64,000 nt of DNA from Dipteris shenzhenensis (lineage: Eukaryota > Polypodiophyta > Polypodiopsida > Gleicheniales), in the NCBI GenBank assembly GCA_047967505.1, contig CM106539.1. One strand, given 5' to 3'. Every line of letters starts with the position of its first letter. Position 1 is the stretch's first letter. The notes beneath the pieces are model-generated. The model searched no databases. It saw only the letters and a program-made list of their open reading frames with translations, and had not been told where the DNA came from. The position numbers were made by a program, and so were the translations under genes. Shown piece by piece: positions 25,851-36,900 of this stretch.

Positions 25851-27639
25851 TATTTATAACTTTCATTATAGTTATCTGATTGACGTGAAATCAAATGTAA
25901 ATTTGAGCTAATTTTTAATCCCAAATACTTTCTTCCAATAAGCGATATCATACAAAAGTTGGCGCCTACAAAAACCCATAAATATCGCCAAAACAAGCTT
26001 TGATTTTTACAAAAGCATAATTGTTACAAAACCATGAATTGTCACCAGTCGAAGCCTAAGATTCTACAAAAGCATGATTTTTAATAACATTTTTGACACT
26101 TCTTGGGCTCAAGCAATATGTATCCCACATTTCCCTTTAGAGATGAGCGAATATAGTTAATGAACACCAAGCATTGTGCTGCTAGTATTGTCTGATGAAG
26201 CTTCCATGATCATAGGCTCCTTTCCTAGAATCCTACCAAAAATCTCTCTGTTAAACTTCACTAGATACATCAATCAGGCTGCCAGCAATCTTCAGACTCA
26301 AGGGAGAACCCTCTTTAACAATCTAAAAATATCTTGGAGCACTCTCCAAGACTCCCTTCATCTATTTGTCATTGCGCAACTATTTATATCGATAATCCAT
26401 AGCGAAGAAAATGGTACTCACATCGTTCACCAGAACAAAGTAGGGAGCAATCATGCTTTTCCACAAACTTTGGGTGCAAGACATATCCATACCCTGGCCT
26501 TGGAAGGGGATCACCCACAAGGCAAAGGGATAATATTGGCCGTTGTACAACATCTTCAAGACACATTTAGTAAATGGCCATTCTAAAATGACATGAGAAC
26601 TAACATCTCCATAACATAAATGAGCAATCACATATATTTGCATTGTTCAAACACACCTGATTCTTCATCTCATTAGCCCCATACTGCACCTACAACTGCA
26701 CTCCCAATTGGAGGTCCTCAGTACTAATGTTCTTCGAAGTCATTTGAAAGTGAGCCTGCCCAATATCTTTTCAAAAATACCCAAGCATACCGTGAAAGGT
26801 ATGCATGTTCTTTTGTCGCAAAGCTTTGCACATAATCACTCCCTCCATAGGTCTCTTCTTCTCCCACCCGGTGTATTTTTATATCAGCTTATTCACACCC
26901 TACACACTCTTTGCAAATGATTCTATAGACCATCTGAAGATGAAAATGAAACAGAGACCCTCCCCTTGCCACTAAACAAATTCCTACAAGACAACACGAT
27001 TCAAGAAACTTCTCCATAGCCCCTATGAGAGCAACATCGATGCCAACACCTCCCATATCAATTGTCATGCTCATCGCAAGAAATTTCGACCGCTCATCTT
27101 CGTAACCGAGGGTCTACCTCTACCCTTTTTCACCACCTCACACCTTTGAAAATCAGACTATCAACCTACAATGCAACAATACAGAACTTTAAATCATCCC
27201 CACATGCATGCATTAGGTGTCCACTAACCTCTATGAACTTTCCAATCCATCTGCAAGCCCATTGCCAACCTCCTTCTTTAGCCCAACCTTTTCGCCTTCA
27301 ACATTAGCCAATTGCTTAAGTTTCACCCTCTCTGCTCATGTCCGTCTCCCCACACCACCCATCCCCGCTCTAAAACACTACATCTCGATGAGGCAAGTCA
27401 TTCCTCCACTATGGCGGGGTGGAGCAACTTACCATCTCCACAATCTCGTTTGCTCTGGATATCCATAATTTGACATGTGTCACGCATGAAGGTGCTTCAA
27501 GTCCCTTTTGCTACCATCCCTTATATATCCACTAGCCTTACCTAATAGCCCTTATCCCTACCCACTAACCTCATCTAATAAGTTTATCACTAACCCCACA
27601 CTCCCTCGACGTTTAGTAATTGCTTATAAAACTCATCGT
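25851..27639. other. Unique DNA splitting the AT-rich array
   Basis: About 1.8 kb of different composition (less AT-rich) sits between the two parts of the array. Open frames on both strands (for example 26176-26586 plus and 26380-26643 minus) have no recognisable domain. CCTATTGA occurs at both edges, 25838-25845 and 27642-27649, but that string is also part of the array unit. No terminal inverted repeats were seen. Confidence 0.45.
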
Positions 27640-27985
27640 GGGTGCCTATTGAAAGAATAAAAAGTACTCATTCAAAAGTAAGTGTACAAATGAACTAATT
27701 AGAAGTTCATCCACATAAAATTGAACTAATGCATATATATTCTTTCAATATTAAATGCAAGAACTCCAATTTTGTAAAGATGGAACACATTCATTCACAT
27801 ACTATTGAAAGAACAAAATACTCTCTCAATAATGCATATATATTCTTTCATAAAATTAAAATAATGCATAGATAATCTTTCAATATTAAGTGCAAGAACT
27901 CCAATTTTATAAAGATGCAACACATTCATTCGTATACTATTGAAAGAACAAAATACTCTCTCAATAATAGGTGTAAGAATGCAAA
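27640..27985. repeat. AT-rich array of inverted CTATTGAAAGAATA motifs, right part
   Basis: About four further units of the array at 25320-25850, with ATATATTCTTTCAATATTAA and ACATACTATTGAAAGAACAA alternating in opposite sense. CAAGAACTCCAATTTT repeats at 27771 and 27895. Confidence 0.75.
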
Positions 27986-29150
27986 TGATGAGTAGCTATA
28001 TTTTAAAATAATGAATAACTATATTCTAAAATTATACCATATTTCACAAAATTGCAAAACATTCATTCATTAAGAACTCTATCAAACTACAAAAACAAAA
28101 TTACATAGCCTATCTTAGAGATCTTAAGAACGCTGTCAAATTATAGAAAGCACTATTCACACAAGAGATCCTAGAATGTCGAAAGAGACTCATAAAACTC
28201 ACATAAACAAGAAAAAAAAATTCCATTTTAGTTCAAACCTTCAAGGTTTCCATAGCAACCTATGAGGCCTTCCTTCTTTTCTTTTCCTTCTTTGATATCT
28301 TCTGCTCAGGTGTGAGATAAGCTTATAATGCTCATTTGCCAACCTGTATAGCTGTAACTATTTGTACAAATATTTTATTTATGCAAATAAGTATTCATAC
28401 AAATAAAGTTTATTTGTATGAATCACTAAAGAAATGTGAAATGGCACAAATTTTTTGGCCCTAGGAATCATTCGTCTTGTATTCTTGAACTGTTTGAATC
28501 ACGAATATATATTTTTTTGCTTAGCTCATGCTTGTGCAATCTATGTAGGATTAGAATCCCTACTATCATGTTCGCCACCCAAACCGAGTCCTCTATAGTG
28601 TGGACTTTACACTGTGATTTGTATCAATCCATTGATGATCAATGTCCATGAGCTCCATCATTAATCAACTCTGTGCTGATCCATTAGAAGCCCACATGAC
28701 ATTTGGATGCATCATTTGGTATGAATCTCTATGTCTCTTCTTGACTCGAGGAAAGTTTGGATTTGCAAGAGAATTCCCTCCCTATGCTTCTCAAGATAAC
28801 TTTTGAAACAGGACTGCATCGTCTTTCCCTTAGGATGGGCTCTTCAAGCCAACGCTTTCATTCCGTCAGTTTACTGTGGATGGACTTTGACTTCTAACTG
28901 ACAGTATGCTTGTTGATAAGAGAAGATGAGAAGGAAAATTTGGAGAATGCTAACACCAAAATGACATGCACTACTAGCTCATTTGTCGATGCAACCAGGT
29001 ATTCATGAAGTGCAATTGACCCGATTGATTTGGCATGCTTAGAAAAGGATCTCCAAAAGATCAATATCAGGAAACAACAATCCATGCAAGCAAATAGCAC
29101 TAATTCCAAGAGGGTGCTATGGTTGTCAGTGGACATTAAACGAGAGTAGT
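27986..29150. other. Intergenic DNA without recognised gene
   Basis: No domain or RNA gene was recognised on either strand. The last part may already belong to the 5' region of the LINE that follows. Confidence 0.4.
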
Positions 29151-31865
29151 TTAGCAAAGAGTATATGAGGATCCAAGATTGTGGGTTTTTCATGTTCTTT
29201 TTGGGAAGGGTCTCTTAGGAGGAGGAATTTGAAAGATGCTTCAATTACACCTATCAGAATAAGTATAGTTTGGTCGATTATAGGTTCATTGGTAAAGGTT
29301 TCTATCAAGTTTCAATTAGGAATGCAAGAGAGATGTGGTGTCCAGCTCGGTGAGCTACATAGGTAATTTGGTATATGCCATAGCATGGAGTATGGATTTT
29401 ATGCCTAAATTGGTTATGTAGCAGTCAAAATGCCCAGTATGGGTTCAATTTCCCAACATTGATGAGTTTCTTGTCTTTAAGTTGAGTGTTATACGTGCCT
29501 CTAGTCCAGGGGGAAAAATATTTCCCAAGAGTTTGTCTATTGTGGGATAGGAGGAAGGAGCCTCTAGAAGGTTTGGAGTTGCTTCTTCCTAATGGGTGAA
29601 ATGCGTTTGTGGAAGTTTGCTTTAGCAACTTTCTTGACACTTGCTATTTGTGTAGATCATCAGGTCACTTTGTGCGGGAGTGTCCCACTTGTACGAGTGG
29701 TTGCCAACACTGGAGGAAGTTTACATGTAAGAGAAATCTAGGAAGGAGGTTCTACCTGAAGAAGTATCAAACATACCAAGGACCAATGTAACATTTAAAG
29801 GAGTTGGACAACGCATGGATGATCAGAAAACAAATCGAGAAGTGCATGCTAGTAGACTACTATAGATGATATCGAAGGATTTGTCAATTAAGATCAACAA
29901 CTAAGAAGGGGCAAGAACTTGCTTCTAGATTGTTGGAGATTACAAAAGCATAAGCTTTTGATAAAGCTCATGCAAATGAGAAACAACCATGAGCTAGTGA
30001 AGGTGGTAGGGAATTGTCGAAGAAAGTGGAGTCTCTAGGCATTGCTAAAAGCAAAGCACGGAAGGGTAGCTTTGTTAATCTATTTGCACCTTTGGTAGAA
30101 GATATGGATTGGGAGTCTCATATTAACATGCATGACACCAAAAAGAGGTTTATGATAGTCTCAATGAGTTGGAATATCAAAGGTATATGTTCCACTTGGA
30201 AGAAAATCTATTTGAAAATGCTTATTCGGCAAAAGAGTCCCTCCATGTTGGCTCTACAAGAGCTTAAAGTAGGTTAGGTGGGGCTTGTTGACTAGAGCAT
30301 TCTAGGTTACCATCTTTTTTGCAATTGTCCATTCAATGGAAGAGGAGGTACACTCTCTTGGTGTCGATAAAATACTCAGTTGTCTCTATTGTTAAGGATG
30401 ATGTGGGTGAATACCCGGTTGCTAGCTAGAGGCTCAATGTTGAAATTTATATCCCTAATCTTTCTACTCAAAGAGCTATCCTATGGCAAAGACTCCGAGA
30501 CAATTTGCTACATAAGCAAGTAATATGTTTGGGAGACAGGAATAATGTTCAAGATGGGACTAATCACTCACATGAAGGATGCCTAATCAATGGTCGGGAA
30601 AGACAAAAATGGGATTCTTTGATGAATGCATGTCAAATGGTTGATTGGGTTGACTATGACTCGCTCAAGTGTTACAAAGTTCTTTCTTGGCACAATTGTC
30701 ACTCTGACCATAGTTGGAGAGCTACTAGACTTGATAGAGTGTACTTCACAAGGACTGGAAGGTGATTGAGATGGAAAATTAGTGGTGAAGTGTTGATAGA
30801 GGTGGTTTCCTCTTATCATTTTCCTTATTGGCTGTGAGGCTAATAAAGTATGGACCAATTCTGTTGAAATTGAAATCCTCTTTCTTGGGCATGCATGCCT
30901 TTGATAAAGTGGTGTTGAAAGCATGGAGGAAAGAGTCTAGATTATACTTGAATCTAGTTAAGATGTGGGAGGCATGCTTTAGATCTACAATGACTCTTGC
31001 CAAAGAGTTTGGATGATCAAGAGCTAGGTTCTTGAGAAAGCAAGAGAAGGAAGCTTATTGGGTTAGAGAATGCATTTCGATTGTCCTAAAAGAATTTATT
31101 AGGGATGATATGCTTCTACCACTGTTGAGTTCTATTGAGATCTTTCTACGAGATTTAGAACATTCTAGATATGTTGCACTCAAGATACAATTAAGGATGA
31201 AATGGCTACAAGATGGGCACATGCCAAACTACATTTTCTAATGCTATAAAATCAAATAGGTTAGTGAGGATATAGATTTTGTAATAAATGAAGAAGGAGT
31301 AAGAGTTGTGCATGAAGACAAGATTGCGGAGGTGTTTGTGAAAACTTGTCAAAGATAGTGGGGTCAATCCCTCAGTGGTATTAATGGATTGAGGGTTGAT
31401 GATGTCCTTAGCAAAATGCAGAGAAGTGTTCTGCCTTATTGAAGCTATTCTCTTGCAAAGACCCTTTTCATGGGCCGAGATTCTAGGCCGAGATTCAGTA
31501 CATGGTTTTCTCTATCATCATGGGGAGATCTCCTCCTCCAAATGGGATTCCCATACAACTCTACCAACATTCTAGCAAGTATATGGTAAGGATATGACCG
31601 TTTTGATAAATCACTGTTTCCTTAAGGGTTATATGCCAAGAAGCTTAAATATTGGTATTGTGAAATTAATCCCTAAGGGGCAAAGCATGCCTTTACTTGG
31701 GCACTAGAGGCCACTCACTATGCTAAGCTTTGTATACAAAGTTATGGCAAAAGCAATGACTAACAGGTTGAAGTTCATCCTTAATAGAATTATACATGTT
31801 ATGTAAGATTGTTTACACCAAGCACCAAGTGTGAAGATGTCTGTTTAACCAGAGGACATTTAATC
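29150..31865 (+). mobile_element. L1-type LINE relic: ORF1 zinc knuckle, endonuclease, start of reverse transcriptase
   Basis: Domains are in LINE order on the + strand. A decayed ORF1 ends with a CCHC knuckle at about 29641-29692 (CYLCRSSGHFVRECP). The AP-type endonuclease begins at about 30160 with MSWNIKGICS and ALQELK, and continues around 30505-30765 with a GDRNNV element, the counterpart of the catalytic GDFN motif, then SDHSWRATRLDRVYF. The reverse transcriptase start lies at about 31620-31800 with GYMPRSLNIGIVKLIPK, RPLTMLSFVYKVMAKAMTNR and a following stop. The YxDD part is absent, so the element is cut off at its 3' side. Multiple stops and frameshifts are present. Confidence 0.85.
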
Positions 31866-33559
31866 TTATATATTCCAACAAAAAGGATTGAGTCAACTTT
31901 CATTGATACCACGGATCTTGCCCACTAAGATCTATACCTTGCTCGAGTTCTCTTTGTAGAAATTGGTCCTTGTAGATTTATGTAGATGCTGCTTAAGTAT
32001 TTCGTGTTGGAACATCCAAGCTTCTTTGAGGTAATCTTTCAATCTCAAAATGCACGTTGTTGCAAAATGAAAAGTTGAAGTTAAGTGTGAAATCCAAAGA
32101 GTCAGAGCGATCAAACCTGTACATAAATGGTCTAAGTACCCAAGAAAATTCCACGGAGTAAGACCACTCAAAATCATGAGTTTTTTCAAATGCGATTGAA
32201 CATAAATAGTTTAATCACCCATAAGCAAGATAAGAAGGTTGGCAGGTAGGGAAAAACCATGAGGGAAGCAAGGCCATTACCTGATGAAGGAGAAGGGGAT
32301 TAATTGTTTGTGATGAAATTTCGCCAAGTAAATCGGATGGTGCGGTTGGAGCCAGCGTTGGAGATAAAAATGTTTTGATGCAAAGATTGCATTGGAGGCT
32401 CACTAGGAGAGAAGGAGATAAACACAAATGGTCAAAACTAGGCATTCAAGGGCCCTCCCTGGTTTCATCAAATTGCAAGCAATATTTAGTTTTTTTGTGC
32501 CATGGTGACTTTTTTGCAACATTTTTGGCTCGCATGACACATTTGGGTTGCCAACCATGATCCACATCAACATTGCTAGAATGTCATGAGGGTTGCATCC
32601 TGTGCTTGTGAGGGGCGGATTGTATATATGTGGTGCATGATTGGATGATGTTAATAGGTCCAAAATAGCAAAATGGCACGCTTGCCCCTACCCTTTTTCA
32701 TCAAATGTGGCACCTATCCTCCAATAGAATAATAATACAATAGTCCCACTTAGGAGTCGTTTCTCTAACAATCAATTGAAGGTTTTATGTTTCGCTATTT
32801 AGGTTGACAACTTTATGTTTTACTATTTATTGACCCGCATGCTTTTGGTAGTCTTTGGGAAGGCATGACTGCCACTACTACAAAAGACACAATGCATCGC
32901 TCTGTGATAGTTGTGTCCATGCACGTCTGGGTCATAATGACAAAGCCCTTTTCTAATTGAACACGACAAGGAGCAATGCTTCATTCCTTTACATGGTTGA
33001 ACTTTGGTCTTAAGTGGTGGTCAATATAGAACCCTCTTTTTCGGAGCTTTTCCAAGTGATCTTGCATCATTGGTGTGATGTAGTGTGGGTCATCATTGGA
33101 GTGAAGCTATAGGTAGCTCTAGGTATTGTGCATCCCCTGAAGCATCAGGCCACTTAGGAAGACTTTTGACGTGTTGGTGAGGATAATATAGGCTATATAG
33201 GTCATACTTAGCTCTCAACCTCTTTGGATGCAGTCTTTGCCTATTTTGCAAGGGGACCTTCTCTAGATTCTTCTATTGTCCACTCGACCTTGTTGTATTT
33301 GAGCCACTATTCCTCTTGAGTGCAGAGCTCTTGTGCGATGGTTTTATTGGGCAGCCTAGCAGCCTTATGGTTGTCGTATTGTATTGCTATGGGCTTCGTC
33401 GAGTTGTAGTTCCTATTTCATTCTTTTTGTGTCAATTGTTATTTTGTTTTGAGATAGCGCTAGGATTATTGCCAATGTAGAACTCTGATTTGTAATTGAC
33501 GAATTGAGATGTGCTTGCTGCTTGTTTCTAATCAAGAACTTTAGAAATCTTGCAATGGG

Positions 33560-33560
<1 letters not shown>
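31866..33560. other. Intergenic DNA upstream of the second gene
   Basis: No coding domain was recognised. The sequence changes abruptly after the LINE relic at about 31865, so another insertion or deletion probably removed the LINE 3' half. Confidence 0.4.

Positions 33561-33598
<38 letters not shown>
33560..33598. repeat. (GA)n microsatellite upstream of gene 2
   Basis: A GA run of about 38 bp starts after GGGG and ends before CTCTCGTGG. It lies about 375 bp upstream of the proposed start codon of the gene at 33974, in the likely promoter or 5' untranslated region. Confidence 0.9.
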
Positions 33599-33599
<1 letters not shown>

Positions 33600-33897
33600 C
33601 TCGTGGAGGGGGCTTGTGCAAATGCTTTGAGCTTCGATCAACATGCTCATGAGGAGTGTGTATGTCCCCCCATACATTGAAATTGGAATTTTACTTGTGA
33701 AATTAAAGACATTTAAACAACCCAGGAGTCCTACGCTTCATGTGGGATAAAGGAAACGATAGAAGAAGAGTTTAAAAGCGTGAGTGCTTCATTCGAGGAA
33801 GAGCATACTAGCAGAAGCGGAAGAAGCAACAAGGAAGGAAGAAGAAGAAGCCTAAAGAGAAGGACGACTGATAACACGGAAGAAGTGAGAAGAAGAG

Positions 33898-33960
33898 ATG
33901 CTTACTATTGTTGGAGACGACGGCAGCAGCAAGCCGCAGCGGGGGCGCAGCGTCGGATGA
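33898..33960 (+). promoter_or_regulatory. Candidate upstream open reading frame (20 codons)
   Basis: ATG at 33898 opens a 20-codon frame that ends with TGA at 33958-33960, 13 bp before the proposed main ATG at 33974. If the transcript starts upstream of 33898, as the long purine-rich leader suggests, this frame would precede the main coding region in a different phase and could lower its translation. Transcript start is not known. Confidence 0.45.
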
Positions 33961-33973
33961 AGGTTGGAATGTT

Positions 33974-36900
33974 ATGCAGGCTTGCAGGCTCAGCATTGCA
34001 GAGGCTCACGCCCACCCCTCTCAGGTGGTCAAGGCCGTGCTCGATGCCCGCTCCCAGTGTGCCGCTCTCCTCCTGGCCGATTCTTCTTGTATCCTCCTTT
34101 CCTCCTTCTCGGGCGAGTTTCCGCCCTTCCTCATCCCCCCCTCCTGCACTGATGTCTGCTTCCTTCGCTTACGCGCCAAAAAACACCCTGCAGGCTCTCT
34201 TTTCCCCCCCGCTTCGGTGCCTTTCCTCTCCTCCTCCTCCTCCTTCTCTTCCGCATCCTCCTCCTCCTCTTCCGAAAGAGCGCCAGCGACCTCTGCTTCA
34301 GTCGCCGAAGCCCTGAAAAAATCGATCCGTGGAAAGTGCAAATTTGTGATGGCCGGCGAGGAAAAGCTGCTTGATGCTCCGTTTGTAGGCACGTCAGGAC
34401 ACCGTCCGGGTGACGATCCACTATTCTTTCTCACGGCCATGCCGGGAAAGGGCGGTTCCTGCACCGAATTGATGGCCTGGAGCTGCATGATACCGGCGTT
34501 TCTGCCAACGCCGATCCGCTCGGAGGGTTGCATGAACCGCACAATTGATCATGTTTCTGCAGCAGCCTCGACAGTGGTTCAGCTTGATGTCCCGCATGGG
34601 GTATCTGTAAAGATCGCTGCCTCGGTTAACGTGGTCGTTGTCTATTCTCCTTCCGTTAGTAAAGTGTGGATAATGTCTGTGAGGTTTTGTGAAGCTCGCG
34701 GGATGGAATCATACTCAACTACGAGTGCCAGGATTCCTGGATCTGCGGAATTCGTGGAGGGATCATACAAGACAACACAAGCTGCTTATTTGGAAGAAGG
34801 GGCGAAAATGAGATTATCATCCTGCCATCTGAGAGGGCACAGAAAACAGAAAGAAAAGGACAAGCAAGGCTCGCTGCACTTGATCACATGTGCGGTAGTG
34901 GATTGCAATGGTCCTGTCTTTGCCTTGCATCTGTCGCGGCAACATCTGCTGTTGGGGCAGTTGGGAGGACTTCGAATTTGGGCCCTGAGACCTCTCATCA
35001 AGGGGATGAAGGATCGAAGAAAGGACTTGAAGGCGGAGTTAACAGATTCTGGCAAGGGGACTTGCATCGGTAAGGGTGCAATGGCATGCGAAAGGACTAA
35101 ACCTGTGGATAATGGTGAGCCTGGGAGGAAGTTTTGTGACAGATTCACTGAATCAAGTGTTATTACAGATTCAGCAGCAGGCAGAACAAATGGATATAGG
35201 AAGGAGAGACTGACCAAGGCACCAAGTTTCTGCAAGGCACCGTCAAAAAATGGCTTTTATGAAGTGGAAGGGTTTGGGAACTGCATTGGTAACCTTAAGT
35301 CTGAAAAAGAGTCCAGTGCAAGTGTCGATGGGGTCAAGGAGCACGTTGGTAGTGAAATAACTTTCACGAAGACAAAGGAAGGAGAGGGTTTGAGTGACAG
35401 CTCTTTGAATGGTTGTTTAAAAGCAGCTATGCGTGACAGCGACGGCTGGGAAAGCAGGCCATGCGTGGGAGTTACACAGACGGGGATTGGGACTTCAGAT
35501 CTTCAGCATGAATTTTCCAGTGCGACCAGTAAGTTCTTATCTTGAATAAGGAACCCCCCCCCCCCCCCCGAAACAATGATTCTTTGCCGTCCTTGCGTCC
35601 TTGTATTTTACTTTTTGTGGCAGCCTCGGGTGACCATGCAAGCAGATCGGTGGTGTTTTTTCCGGCATAGTGTTTTTTGGTACGACAATGCCTGTTGGTC
35701 TTTGAGTTTATGAAGATTTGTTCAAACAGGGGTTTGAAACTTTTGCTCGAGCTTATGCAGGCTGCAGACATTGTTTTGGTTCAATTTGTTGTGATTCTTT
35801 GGCGATGAGAAATCATTATAGGTGTTCATTATATTACCAAGCAGCTAGTCCTGCTATTTGTGATCTGTATTTCTTTGTCGGCTCTGTGCTGCTCCAATAT
35901 GCTCCCTGGAAGCTGCCACACTGGATGCCTAAATGGCTCTCCTGACTCCCAATCTCCTTGCTGCCCTAGAGGCCAGCCAAGTTCTTCATCCTCATGAGCT
36001 CTTTGTCTGCTGCTGAAGGCCGTATCCTTTGTCCATGTCATGGTCCTTGAGGTAGGCCCCCTTCAGCTCCAATCTCCTCCCTTCTTGGACCCCTGGTGAG
36101 TGAGTTGTGAGGCCCCAAGGCCCCTCCTTTTATAGGGCAAAAGCCCTTCTTGTGAACTGACCCAATAGGGGTCTACTGGCCGACCTAGCATCATCCCCAT
36201 GGCCAACCAGCAGCCCTAACCAGCCGACCTGTTGGTCGGCCTGGTTGGCTGCCTTTCCAATCCTATATTTGGGCTTTGCTGGTCCTGCCTGTCCACATGG
36301 CAGGCAGCCAGTGGACCAGGCATTTCCAGCCCTTTTTCAGCCACCCATTGGGGTCTCTTGCAGGCCATAATCCTGCCCAACCATGGCACAATCCTTCTGC
36401 TGTAATTCCGCCCTTATCAGGCCATCTTCCCGGGTCCTTCCAGCCACCACTAGCTCCGTACCTCCTCTGAAGTAGGTCCGTACAGATCCGTACCAGGGCA
36501 TCTTCAATCCAAGCCCATAACCAGGCCGTACTGCTGCTGACGTTTCCGCCTCTGTTCTGTATAGATTTACGCCTGTCCCCTCTTGTTTGGCTTCTCTGCC
36601 CTAGATCTGCTCTATTACCTGCTACGGACAGCCATGTGTCCAGTAATCATCTCGCCTCTGATCCATGCTGATCCAGCCCTGCAGAGTGCCACCGACATGC
36701 CACATATGCTTCAATAGCGTGCTGCCCACATGACAGCCTGTTTGCTGCCCATGTGGTAGCCCCCTCTCTATGGTTTTCCCTAAGAGCTTGCTGCCCACAT
36801 GGCAGACTAGGTACTGCCCATGTGACAGCCCCCTCATCATGTTTCTCCTTCTGGGTTTGCTGCCCACATGGCAACCAGAGTGTTGCCCATCTGGCAACCC

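Noticed and set aside
25838-27649. CCTATTGA as proof of a hAT insertion
   Set aside because: The string is nearly contained in the array unit (CTATTGA recurs many times), and no terminal inverted repeats were found, so it is kept only as a question.
25320-27985. CRISPR-like array
   Set aside because: Repeat units are diverged, AT-rich and self-complementary over most of their length, without unique spacers, and the genome is a plant's.
33780-34316. 178-codon + strand frame overlapping the start of gene 2
   Set aside because: It has no ATG start and is Arg/Ser/Pro-rich, reading the same DNA out of frame with the longer 33974-35528 coding frame.
34021-34542. 173-codon minus-strand frame over gene 2 exon 1
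   Set aside because: It is the antisense shadow of the Ser-rich segment, giving a Glu/Lys/Arg-rich peptide without a domain.
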